Shown: positions 1 through 6,323, counted from the stretch's first letter. The stretch is 6,966 nucleotides of DNA from Bacteroidetes bacterium QH_1_64_81 (GCA_003022655.1 PXSX01000020.1:14800-21765), one strand, 5' to 3'. Numbers and translations are program-made. Notes: generated by a model not told the origin, from the letters alone.

Positions 1-554
1 CGCACCTCGCTGGCCGCGGCCTGAATGGCGGTGCGCTGCTGCCGACGATCGGCCGCAAATCGACGGAGATACCGGGCCCGGATGAGCATCTGGTTAATGG
101 AGCGGGAGGCAAGGAGGAGGGCCAGGTCGTGAAGGCGGCCGTACTTGTACATGTGCACGAGACGACGTTCGTATTCGTCCCGGAGCGTCTGGAGTCGCTG
201 CTGGAGGGTAGCCAGCGTGTCGCGGAGCTGTGTCCGCTCTTGCTGGAGCTGATCGAGGCGGGTCTGGTACGTCGAAACGAGCTTTTCTCGGAGGGCGATC
301 TCTCGCTGGAGCGACTTCAGCTCCTCCTGCGTGGCCTCCTGCTCCTTCCGGGTTTTTTGGAGGCGCCCCTTCTCGCGCTGGATCTGTTTCTCGAGTTGCT
401 CCAGTCGCTTCTCGGTCGACTTTCGCTGGGCCTGCGCGTCCTGCCCGTGGGCCGGACGGGACAAGACGAGCGCCGCCAGAAGACCAACTGCCAGGATCCC
501 GGTCCAGGAGAGGAAATCTGCAGCGATGTTGGTGGGAGGCGTTAAAATCCGCAT
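1..554 (-). CDS. EnvC-like murein hydrolase activator / M23 peptidase family protein, N-terminal part (3' end outside window)
   Basis: Reading leftwards from the ATG at 554, an open frame of 184 codons continues to the window edge, so the C-terminus is missing. Residues about 15-37 are a hydrophobic signal segment ending in an AHG-Q type cleavage site near residue 37. Residues about 40-130 are an almost unbroken coiled coil rich in Gln, Glu, Lys, Arg and Leu. It is followed by a YERRLVHMYKYGRLHDLALL stretch and a region (SINQMLIRARYLRRF) typical of the EnvC/NlpD-related periplasmic family. In that family the coiled coil precedes a LytM/M23 domain that activates amidases or cuts peptidoglycan. 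That domain, and hence whether its zinc ligands are intact, lies outside the window. The start is 66 bp after the DUF4292 stop, which fits one transcript. No clear Shine-Dalgarno precedes the ATG. The family call is good; the exact activity is not determined. Confidence 0.85.
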   Translation of the reverse strand, partial: MRILTPPTNIAADFLSWTGILAVGLLAALVLSRPAHGQDAQAQRKSTEKRLEQLEKQIQREKGRLQKTRKEQEATQEELKSLQREIALREKLVSTYQTRLDQLQQERTQLRDTLATLQQRLQTLRDEYERRLVHMYKYGRLHDLALLLASRSINQMLIRARYLRRFAADRRQQRTAIQAAASEV

Positions 555-620
555 GCGAGAACTGACGGGGGGTGTCGCTTGGGGGAACGGCAGTCGACAC
601 GGCCAGGCCGGGGGCTCCGA

Positions 621-1418
621 CTACCGAAAGGGCTTGCGCGGCACCTGCGATGGGACGTCGAGGGTGAACGAAGGGTCGGGAGGATTGAGGTCCATCTCCT
701 CATAGGTCACCAGGGCCCGGAGATCGGCCGCCGGGCGCTGAAAATCCAGACGGGCAGGGAGGGTGAGCCCCTCCACGAGCCTGAAGTCCGAAAAGAGCCG
801 TTTTTGCAGGACCGTTCCGGACGCACTCTTCTGCTCGTACCGTACGACGCGCCAGCGCGTCGGATCCACCGTGTAGCGCTCCCGGTCAGTGGGGTCCGAA
901 AGATAGTAGAGCGAGCTGTCGGCCTGCAGGGACCAGGCCGTTTTCGGGGGCGGGGCGACGACCCCGAGCATGTTGTCGAAAAACTGGTCCGAATCCACAG
1001 GGGCAGGAAAGATCTGCTGGATATCCTTGAGGGGACCCACGCGAAGCACCGCCTTGCGGGTGTCGTAGAAGAAGACGCTGTCGCGGGTCAGAAGCAGCCG
1101 CCCCCCCTCCATCCCAAACAGGCTAAACCGCATGAACAGGGAGTCGGCCCGTCGGTGGCGCACGACGGCGTTGAAGGAGCGGTTCTGATCGGGGGTCTGA
1201 ACCGTGATGCGCGCCTTCGCGGCGTAGGCGCGGACGGTGTCGCTCCCGCCCTGAATTTGCCCTCGAATTTGGTCCAGCGAATGGTCCGGAAAGCGGTCCG
1301 GGAGGCCCGGCGGACCCTCGGTTGTGCGGGCGGAACCGCTGCAGCCGGCGATCAAGAGGGCCGTGCCGAGGATGAGAGCGAAGAGGTGCGACGTAGAAAA
1401 CGGGGGACGAGACGTCAA
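621..1418 (-). CDS. DUF4292 family outer-membrane lipoprotein
   Basis: This 265-residue protein has a lipoprotein signal: a short polar N-terminus, a hydrophobic run (LFALILGTALL) and a lipobox LIAGC with the lipidated Cys at residue 26, followed by Ser. The lack of Asp at +2 suggests outer-membrane sorting by the classical Lol rule, though that rule is less certain in Bacteroidota. The mature part looks like DUF4292, a LolA/LolB-like beta-rich family: a repeated helical start (DQIRGQIQGGSDTVRAYAAK), a strand pattern with SLFMRFSLFGMEGGRLLLT, then DSVFFYDTRKA, and a C-terminal LPARLDFQR strand. The molecular role of DUF4292 is not established; lipoprotein or lipid handling is only an inference from the fold. 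The start used is TTG at 1418; no in-frame ATG or GTG gives a better signal peptide. It lies between a TPR protein and an EnvC-like protein, an arrangement I recall from many Bacteroidota genomes. Confidence 0.88.
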   Translation of the reverse strand: MTSRPPFSTSHLFALILGTALLIAGCSGSARTTEGPPGLPDRFPDHSLDQIRGQIQGGSDTVRAYAAKARITVQTPDQNRSFNAVVRHRRADSLFMRFSLFGMEGGRLLLTRDSVFFYDTRKAVLRVGPLKDIQQIFPAPVDSDQFFDNMLGVVAPPPKTAWSLQADSSLYYLSDPTDRERYTVDPTRWRVVRYEQKSASGTVLQKRLFSDFRLVEGLTLPARLDFQRPAADLRALVTYEEMDLNPPDPSFTLDVPSQVPRKPFR

Positions 1419-1511
1419 GACGAGATCCGCAAACTTTTGAAGAGGACGTCGATGCAGGAGAGGGTTCGTAGAGGGTTTTCAAGAACGTGTGCTTCGACGG
1501 AAGGGAATTAA

Positions 1512-1567
1512 GTTTGGGAGTTTGGAGGTTTGGGAGAAAAATGCTCACACGCCCATACTCCCATACG
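1512..1567. repeat. 8-bp microsatellite-like tandem repeats in two opposite orientations
   Basis: Three tandem 8-mers, GTTTGGGA-GTTTGGAG-GTTTGGGA, occupy 1512-1535. After a 16-bp gap, two 8-mers of the reverse sense, CCCATACT-CCCATACG (1552-1567), follow; read on the other strand they are GTATGGGC/GTATGGGA. The two arrays therefore share the pattern GT(A/T)TGGGN and face each other, so TGGGAG at 1531-1536 can pair with CTCCCA at 1558-1563. More CCCAC/TCCCAG copies trail to about 1586. They lie in the 215-bp spacer between the TPR and DUF4292 genes and overlap no gene. Their function is unknown. Confidence 0.7.
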
Positions 1568-1633
1568 CACAGGCGCCCACTCCCAGCGGCTCCATCTTCA
1601 TAGACGTTTGCACGGGTCGGTAAAGCCGGGAGG

Positions 1634-3391
1634 CTACGAGGATGGACCGTCACTGAGTTTCTTGCGGAGGGAGGCGCGGTCGGCGTCCTGGTCAAGGGCC
1701 CTTTGCCAATACTTCCGTGCCGCCCCGTCGTTGCCCAGGGCGTGTTGCACGTCCCCGAGGTGTTCGAAGATCTGGGCCGTGGGTGGACCTGCCTCCAGGG
1801 CCTTTTGAAGGTGGCGCCGAGCGGCGTTCAGGTTATCGCGCTGAAAATACACCCATCCGAGTGTATCGAGGGACTGGGGGTCCGACGGCGACTGGTCGAG
1901 GGCGCGGCGGGCCATTTTGAGGGCACGATCCAGGCGCTTCTCCTGTAGCGCTAGGCCGTAGGCGTAGCGGCGGAGCACCTCGGGGTGATCTGGGGCCTCA
2001 GACAGGGCCGTTTCGAACGCCTCGGTCGCCTCCGAGAAGCGATCGAGATGAGCGTGGGCGAGCCCGAGCCCGGCGCGGAGGGGGGCGGTGTCGACGGGGG
2101 ACTCAGCGTCCTCGGACAGATCCAGGGCCGTTTGAAAGTGATCCAGGGCCCGGCCGGCGTCGCCGGCGCGCAGGCGGGCGACGGCCGCGGTGCGGGTTAG
2201 GGGGGCGTGTCCGGGAAAGAGCAAGAGTCCCTCCTCGGAGACCGACGCCGCCGTCTCGTATTCGGTCGCCTTCAGGTAGGCCGTCCCGGCCCGGGCCCAC
2301 CGATCTGCGTCGCGCGGATTCTCCCCCAGTGCCCGCTCCAGGAGCTGTCCGGCCTTCCGGTACGCGCCCTCCGCCCGGTGAATTCGGGCGAGCAGGCTCA
2401 GGGTGGACACGTGATTGGGCGCCCGGTCGAGCGCCTCTCGTGCCAGGTTCCGTGCCGTGTGCAGACGCGCAGAATCGGGGTCTGGGGAAGAGCCTGCCTC
2501 GAACGCCGACTGGGCCCGGCGGACGAGCGCATCGACCGAACGGGTCTCCCGCGTCGCGGGGGGCTCCCCGTCGTCGGGCTGGGAGGCAGCTGCGCGCCCC
2601 GTTTTCTTCGCGAGTTGCCGGACCTGCTGCTGGAGGGCCTCGTCGTCGGGGCGCTGCTCGGCCAGCGGTTTCAGAAGTTCAAAGGCCTCTTCCGGGCGGC
2701 CGTTCTCCACGTGGTGCTCGCCCAAACGACGGCGGACCGTGCGGTCGTTGGGGCGGCGGTCTACGAGGGCCCGAAGCGTTTCCGTGATGCCCTCCGTATT
2801 CCCGGTGCGGCGATAGAGCGCGAGCATCCTGCGATACACCGCCACGGACGGACGATCGACCCGGTTCAGGAGCGACCGGTACGTGTCAAGGGCGGCCTCG
2901 GCGCGGCCAAGATCGGACTGAAGAGTGGCCAGGGCCCGGTAGGCCTCCCGGTCGTCCGGAAAGCGATCCAGTAGTGTTTTGTAGGTCCGAAGGGCGTCTC
3001 GAGGCTGGTCCGCCTTGCGTTGCAACTCCGCGAGGCGGCGGTGATAGTGGGGGCGCTCGGGGCCGTGCTCACGGGCCTGCCGGGCGTAGAAGAGGGCCGT
3101 CGCCACGTCGCCCTGTGCCTCGTGGGCGTCGGCGAGCGCCTGGAGGAGAGCCGGCGCGTTCGGCGCGTGATCAAGGGCCGTCTCGTAGTACAAAACTGCC
3201 TCCTCGTAGTCTCCCAGGTGCGCCTCGGTCGTGCCCTTCACCAGGTACTTCTGCACAACGGTCGTTGCCGCGTCCCCGGTGTCGGGAGCCACGGGAGAAG
3301 GAACACTGCCGTGCACAGACGCGGTGGCGGAAGGGCCCCACAGTCCACCCAAGACGCCTACACACAGAAGAATGGGTGCGACTCGATACAT
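1634..3391 (-). CDS. Secreted tetratricopeptide repeat (TPR) protein
   Basis: This 585-residue protein begins at the ATG at 3391 with a Sec signal peptide: hydrophobic VAPILLCVGVLGGLWG, then a SATA-S site with cleavage near residue 24. The rest is almost entirely 34-residue helix-turn-helix TPR units. A first block (about residues 45-265) has clear repeats such as GDYEEAVLYYETALDHAPNA, DALRTYKTLLDRFPDDREAY and AALDTYRSLLNRV. A Pro/Asp-rich linker near residues 270-290 follows, then a second block to about 575 (for example GAYRKAGQLLERALGENPRD, LNAARRHLQKALEAGP and GAARKYWQRALDQD). TPR superhelices bind proteins or peptides and have no catalysis of their own. Placed upstream of a DUF4292 lipoprotein and an EnvC-like protein, it is probably a periplasmic scaffold in envelope assembly; this is inference. 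The gene is the first of the leftward cluster, with the 631-bp divergent region upstream. There is no obvious Shine-Dalgarno. Confidence 0.9.
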   Translation of the reverse strand: MYRVAPILLCVGVLGGLWGPSATASVHGSVPSPVAPDTGDAATTVVQKYLVKGTTEAHLGDYEEAVLYYETALDHAPNAPALLQALADAHEAQGDVATALFYARQAREHGPERPHYHRRLAELQRKADQPRDALRTYKTLLDRFPDDREAYRALATLQSDLGRAEAALDTYRSLLNRVDRPSVAVYRRMLALYRRTGNTEGITETLRALVDRRPNDRTVRRRLGEHHVENGRPEEAFELLKPLAEQRPDDEALQQQVRQLAKKTGRAAASQPDDGEPPATRETRSVDALVRRAQSAFEAGSSPDPDSARLHTARNLAREALDRAPNHVSTLSLLARIHRAEGAYRKAGQLLERALGENPRDADRWARAGTAYLKATEYETAASVSEEGLLLFPGHAPLTRTAAVARLRAGDAGRALDHFQTALDLSEDAESPVDTAPLRAGLGLAHAHLDRFSEATEAFETALSEAPDHPEVLRRYAYGLALQEKRLDRALKMARRALDQSPSDPQSLDTLGWVYFQRDNLNAARRHLQKALEAGPPTAQIFEHLGDVQHALGNDGAARKYWQRALDQDADRASLRKKLSDGPSS

Positions 3392-3484
3392 CGGAAAGAG
3401 GGCATTGGCAACGCAGGCGTCAAAGGGACAGACGTGCGATCAGGACTCAGAAGTACTGGTAGACAGCACGTCCGTTCGTGGGTC

Positions 3485-3496
3485 GCCGGAGCACAT
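3485..3496. repeat. Left copy of 12-bp target-site duplication
   Basis: The sequence GCCGGAGCACAT directly abuts the left inverted end of the 200-bp element. An identical copy abuts the right end at 3697-3708. A perfect 12-bp direct repeat placed exactly outside perfect inverted ends is the signature of a transposition event. Confidence 0.9.
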
Positions 3497-3696
3497 ACGG
3501 CAATCGCATCAAATGCTTTTGCCCCGAAAATACCGCTCAAGGCATTCTCTGCTCACAGAACCACCCCCATCGTCGCTCTGAGCTTGACTCAGAGCCCATC
3601 CGACTGTACGAAAAGTCCCAATCAGTCGATCGAATCGGCTCCAAAGCAAGTTTGGAGCGACAGTGGAAGTCCTTCCTGTGTTGATGCGATTGCCGT
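3497..3696. mobile_element. 200-bp MITE-like non-autonomous element with 16-bp terminal inverted repeats
   Basis: The ends are perfect inverted repeats: ACGGCAATCGCATCAA (3497-3512) and TTGATGCGATTGCCGT (3681-3696). Both are flanked by the identical 12-bp direct repeat GCCGGAGCACAT. The interior has no plausible transposase; the open frames crossing it are short and continue into flanking DNA. It carries two hairpins with 8-bp perfect stems and 5-nt loops: GCTCTGAG/CTCAGAGC (3575-3595) and GCTCCAAA/TTTGGAGC (3638-3658). These are similar to each other in inverted orientation. It looks less GC-rich than the neighbouring genes. A long duplication of 10-13 bp is known for parts of the IS4 family, so an IS4-type transposase supplied in trans is a possible parent. 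I do not recognise the terminal sequence, so the family assignment is weak. The intact duplication suggests fairly recent insertion. Confidence 0.9.
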
Positions 3697-3708
3697 GCCG
3701 GAGCACAT
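3697..3708. repeat. Right copy of 12-bp target-site duplication
   Basis: GCCGGAGCACAT, identical to 3485-3496, begins on the base after the right inverted end. Removing the element and one copy would restore an uninterrupted sequence and shorten the divergent region to about 419 bp. Confidence 0.9.
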
Positions 3709-4022
3709 CGTTGGACGCGTAGACGACCGGCATGGTTCACTCCGATTTGATAATGATGGCGAACCGTTTCTACATTGGTTCCAGTGTCCGATGCACGATG
3801 CTACACCCGGGGCCGTTTTTCGGCGAAGGGCTTCAGGGGTGCGGGGCGTTCTGCACGTACTATGCGAATCAGGGGTTGAGTAGGATCGGCGTTTGCAGGC
3901 TCTAAGGGCACGCTGGACCAGACCGTGCGAGAAAGCGGATCCCCCTCAGCAGCGGCTCAGGGCCACTTTGGTGGTTCAACCTCTGATCGGCATGTACTGT
4001 CGTTGAATAATATTTCGTAGCC
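3709..4022. other. Remaining divergent intergenic region, no gene recognised
   Basis: This stretch lies between the element and the ligase-CBS start. Frames crossing it are broken or are tails of antisense shadows, and none shows a recognisable protein. Small inverted repeats occur, GAACC/GGTTC (3761-3781) and GCCG-TTTTT-CGGC (3812-3824), with no clear function. An AT-rich TAATAT at 4008-4013 sits about 10 bp before the ATG at 4023. As a -10 box it would give a nearly leaderless transcript, but no good -35 partner is seen. Nothing else was found here. Confidence 0.5.
3746..3778 (+). promoter_or_regulatory. Weak candidate Bacteroidota-type promoter for the ligase-CBS gene
   Basis: TTTG at 3746-3749 is followed after 21 bp by TACATTGG at 3771-3778. 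This resembles the Bacteroidota pattern TTTG-N19-21-TAnnTTTG with one mismatch in the -7 box. It would leave a leader of roughly 235 nt before the ATG at 4023. Such short motifs occur by chance, so this is only a candidate. Confidence 0.2.
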
Positions 4023-6005
4023 ATGGGTGAACACAATGTCCGGCGGGACGCCGAGCCCTCGGCGCTCCGCGAGTTTACGAATCACTTGATGCGGGATGTC
4101 CGCGCCCTGGAGTTGATGCTTCACGAGGACCAGTTCGAGACCGGGACCCGGCGCATTGGGGCCGAACAGGAGTTGTTCATGGTCGACGAACGGGGGGAGC
4201 CCTCGCCCGTGATCGAGAAGGTCTTGGAGCGAAACACCGACGAGCGCATCGTCACGGAGCTCACTCGGTTCAACGTCGAGTTCAACATGGACCCGCTCCA
4301 GTACGGGGACGACTGTTTTGCCCGGATGGAGACGGCCACCACCGAACTCATCGAGAAGGTGCGGGGGCTTACGCAGCAGGTGGACAGTGAGATCGCCATG
4401 ACGGGGATCTTGCCCACGGCGCACCTCTCCGACTTTGCCCTCGATTATATGACGCCCCGGCCCCGCTACTATGCCCTCAACGATGCCATCTCGCGCTTGC
4501 GGGGGGGCGCCGGTCAGTACCAGATCCAAGGCATCGACGAGCTGTTCGTAAAGCACGACTCCATTATGCTGGAGGGGTGCAACACGAGCTTCCAGACGCA
4601 TTTTCAGGTGTCGCCGGAGGAGTTTCCCCGCTACTACAACATGGCCCAGGTGGTGGCCGCGCCGTGCCTGGCGGCCGCCACGAACTCGCCGCTGCTGTTT
4701 GGGAAGCGGCTCTGGCGCGAAACCCGCATCGCCCTGTTCCAGCAGGCCGTGGACACCCGGTCGAGCAACCTGTACCTGCGGGAGATGAGTCCCCGCGTCC
4801 ACTTTGGCACGGACTGGGTGGACGAGTCGGTGATGGAGATCTTCAAGGAGGACATCTCCCGCTTCCGAGTGCTCCTGACGACGGAGCTAGACGAAGATCC
4901 CCTGGAGGTCCTGGAGGAAGGGGACGTGCCGAATCTCATGGCGCTCCAGCTCCATAACGGCACCGTGTACCGGTGGAATCGCGCCTGCTACGGCATCACG
5001 GAGGGAAAGCCCCATCTTCGCATCGAAAACCGCGTTCTGCCCTCCGGGCCAACCGTCGTCGACGAGATCGCGAATGCCGTCTTCTGGTACGGACTCGTGG
5101 CCGGGCTTGCCGAGGAGTACCAGGACGTGTCCGAGCATATCGAGTTCTACGAGGTCCGGCACAACTTCAACGCGGCCGCCCGCAACGGATTGGCCTCTCA
5201 GTTCAAGTGGCTGGATGGCTCCAACCGACCGGCCCACGAGCTCATTCTCGACATGCTCATTCCCCTCGCCGAGCAGGGCCTCCAATCGTCCGGCGTCAAC
5301 GTTGGAGACATTGACCGCTACCTCGGAATTATCCAGAAGCGCGTGGAGACCCAGCAGACCGGGGCGCAGTGGCAGCTCGACTCGATGGCCCGCATGCAGA
5401 ACGTGGGGTCGCGGGCCGAACGCCTCGGCGCGCTCACCCGGGGCATGGTGGAGCGCCAGAAAGCGGGGCATCCCGTGCACGAGTGGTCCCTGGCGGCCCT
5501 GGAGGAGGGCTACACCCCCACGGGCATGAAGGAGACTAACGTCGAGGACTACATGACGACTGATCTTTTTACCGTCCACGAGGAAGAGTCGATCGAGTTT
5601 GTGGCGCGGCTCATGGACTGGCAGAAGATCCGCCACGTGCTCGTGGAGGACGAGCAGCACCGGCTCGTGGGCCTCATCAGTCACCGAAGCCTGCTGCGCC
5701 ACATGGCCGAGCGCAAGCGGCGGCCCGAGGGAGGCGTGCCTGTGGGCGACATCATGGTGGAGGAGCCGATCTCGGTCTCCCCGGATCGCCCCACCCTCGA
5801 AGCTGTGGAACTGATGCGCGAGCACGAAATTGGCGCGCTGCCCGTCGTGCGGGAGGATCGGCTGGTTGGAATTATCACCGAGCAGGACTTTATCCAGATT
5901 GCGGGCAACCTCCTCGACGACACGCTCGGCCTCGATGACGGGCAAGGATCCGAGGCGGCGGCCGCGGCGCAATCGACCTCGGACGGCGGCGGGGCGTCTT
6001 CCTGA
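4023..6005 (+). CDS. Glutamate-cysteine ligase-like (GCS2 family) enzyme fused to a C-terminal CBS-domain pair
   Basis: This 660-residue protein has two parts. Residues about 10-450 resemble the carboxylate-amine ligase/GCS2 superfamily. Visible motifs are RIGAEQELF (Glu48 and Glu50, the G-x-E-x-E nucleotide/metal motif), FNVEFNMDP (Glu86), SFQTHFQV around His193, and RIENR at 333-337. Enzymes of this superfamily join an amine, such as that of cysteine, to the gamma-carboxyl of glutamate using ATP; the real substrate here cannot be read from sequence. Residues about 507-563 and 574-632 are two CBS domains, each opening with a DYMTTDLFTV- or DIMVEEPISV-like strand, the second ending in a VGIITEQDF motif. 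Paired CBS domains usually bind adenine nucleotides and regulate the attached enzyme. The acidic, low-complexity tail (from about 637) fits a halophile. The start was chosen as the ATG giving a complete N-terminus; no Shine-Dalgarno is seen. It stands alone on its strand, and its TGA stop coincides with a transposon target duplication. Confidence 0.88.
   Translation: MGEHNVRRDAEPSALREFTNHLMRDVRALELMLHEDQFETGTRRIGAEQELFMVDERGEPSPVIEKVLERNTDERIVTELTRFNVEFNMDPLQYGDDCFARMETATTELIEKVRGLTQQVDSEIAMTGILPTAHLSDFALDYMTPRPRYYALNDAISRLRGGAGQYQIQGIDELFVKHDSIMLEGCNTSFQTHFQVSPEEFPRYYNMAQVVAAPCLAAATNSPLLFGKRLWRETRIALFQQAVDTRSSNLYLREMSPRVHFGTDWVDESVMEIFKEDISRFRVLLTTELDEDPLEVLEEGDVPNLMALQLHNGTVYRWNRACYGITEGKPHLRIENRVLPSGPTVVDEIANAVFWYGLVAGLAEEYQDVSEHIEFYEVRHNFNAAARNGLASQFKWLDGSNRPAHELILDMLIPLAEQGLQSSGVNVGDIDRYLGIIQKRVETQQTGAQWQLDSMARMQNVGSRAERLGALTRGMVERQKAGHPVHEWSLAALEEGYTPTGMKETNVEDYMTTDLFTVHEEESIEFVARLMDWQKIRHVLVEDEQHRLVGLISHRSLLRHMAERKRRPEGGVPVGDIMVEEPISVSPDRPTLEAVELMREHEIGALPVVREDRLVGIITEQDFIQIAGNLLDDTLGLDDGQGSEAAAAAQSTSDGGGASS
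6003..6005. repeat. Left TGA target duplication (also the stop codon of the ligase-CBS gene)
   Basis: TGA immediately precedes the left inverted end GAGTCTG, and a second TGA (6166-6168) immediately follows the right end CAGACTC. Three bases alone could be chance; the call rests on their exact position outside the inverted ends. Confidence 0.65.
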
Positions 6006-6165
6006 GAGTCTGTTTTGATTTTGGGTCGGATCGCGAGAGCGAGAATTGACGGAGCGAAAATCGCACCCTGAACGAGACCTGTAGTGGGGCTACCGGTCGA
6101 GTGAAGGGGCGATATGCAGCCCGTCAAGGCCGCTCGGAGCCCGAGAGATAAATTAAAACAGACTC
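6006..6165. mobile_element. 160-bp MITE-like palindromic element with 16-bp inverted ends
   Basis: The ends GAGTCTGTTTTGATTT (6006-6021) and AAATTAAAACAGACTC (6150-6165) are inverted repeats matching at 15 of 16 positions. They are flanked by TGA on both sides. The whole element is a loose palindrome about one centre: TTGACGG (6046-6052) pairs with CCGTCAA (6121-6127), and GTAG (6081-6084) pairs with CTAC (6090-6093), all centred at 6086-6087. It encodes no credible protein. The terminal GAGTCTGTT-like sequence and a TNA-type 3-bp duplication resemble what I remember of the IS5 family (IS1031-like groups), so a trans-acting IS5-type transposase is the likely parent; this is inference. Its ends and duplication length differ from the element at 3497, so the two are unrelated. 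As RNA it could form a long hairpin after the ligase-CBS stop. Confidence 0.78.
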
Positions 6166-6168
6166 TGA
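6166..6168. repeat. Right TGA target duplication
   Basis: TGA directly follows the right inverted end of the 160-bp element. The inferred empty site reads CTGAG. Confidence 0.6.
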
Positions 6169-6187
6169 GTGGCGCTGTGTGCGGGCG

Positions 6188-6214
6188 GGGCCGGTTCCCG
6201 GTCGGCGGCCCTTT
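6188..6214 (+). terminator. Possible weak hairpin terminator downstream of the ligase-CBS gene
   Basis: GGGCCG (6188-6193) and CGGCCC (6206-6211) can form a GC-rich stem with a 12-nt loop, followed by only three Ts. It would end transcripts of the ligase-CBS gene before the ferredoxin gene. The short T tract makes it a poor intrinsic terminator. The rest of 6166-6323, upstream of the ferredoxin start, shows no convincing promoter or gene. Confidence 0.22.
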
Positions 6215-6323
6215 GAAGCCGCAAGAGGAAGGCCCAGGAGGGGAACGCGTTGCCGCTGCGGGCGTGGAGAGAGTCGCGTCATTCTCCTCGCCGTGCACAC
6301 TTACCGACATACATCCTGCAAGC

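Noticed and set aside
579..1511. 310-residue plus-strand open frame
   Set aside because: It is antisense to the DUF4292 gene, whose lipobox and family pattern are clear. The frame is rich in Arg/Gly with no recognisable domain, as expected of a shadow in GC-rich DNA.
1621..1636. AGCC-GGGA-GGCT inverted repeat at the end of the TPR gene as a terminator
   Set aside because: A 4-bp stem without a T tract is too weak to call.
2207..2974. 255-residue plus-strand open frame
   Set aside because: It lies entirely antisense to the TPR gene and has no domain-like pattern; it is a shadow of TPR codons.
3448..3455. TACTTCTG on the minus strand as a -7 box for the TPR gene
   Set aside because: It has one mismatch to TAnnTTTG but no TTG/TTTG at the expected upstream spacing.
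3509..3740. Small minus-strand frames inside the 200-bp element, considered as a transposase remnant
   Set aside because: They are too short, two overlapping frames have no catalytic-like motif, and they are interrupted by the hairpins and ends.
3812..3824. GCCG-TTTTT-CGGC hairpin as a terminator
   Set aside because: The T run is in the loop rather than after the stem, and the stem is only 4 bp.
3020..3883. 287-residue plus-strand open frame crossing the TPR gene start and the 200-bp element
   Set aside because: It joins antisense TPR sequence, the intergenic region and the mobile element. No consistent composition or domain supports it.
3957..4802. 281-residue minus-strand open frame
   Set aside because: It is antisense to the ligase domain, His/Gly/Arg-rich, and has no recognisable fold.
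4887..5972. 361-residue minus-strand open frame
   Set aside because: It is antisense to the CBS-fused ligase. Its length is explained by scarce stop codons in GC-rich DNA.
6114..6323. In-frame N-terminal extension of the ferredoxin from an ATG at 6114
   Set aside because: It would start inside the 160-bp mobile element and add a basic, unstructured stretch absent from this ferredoxin family.
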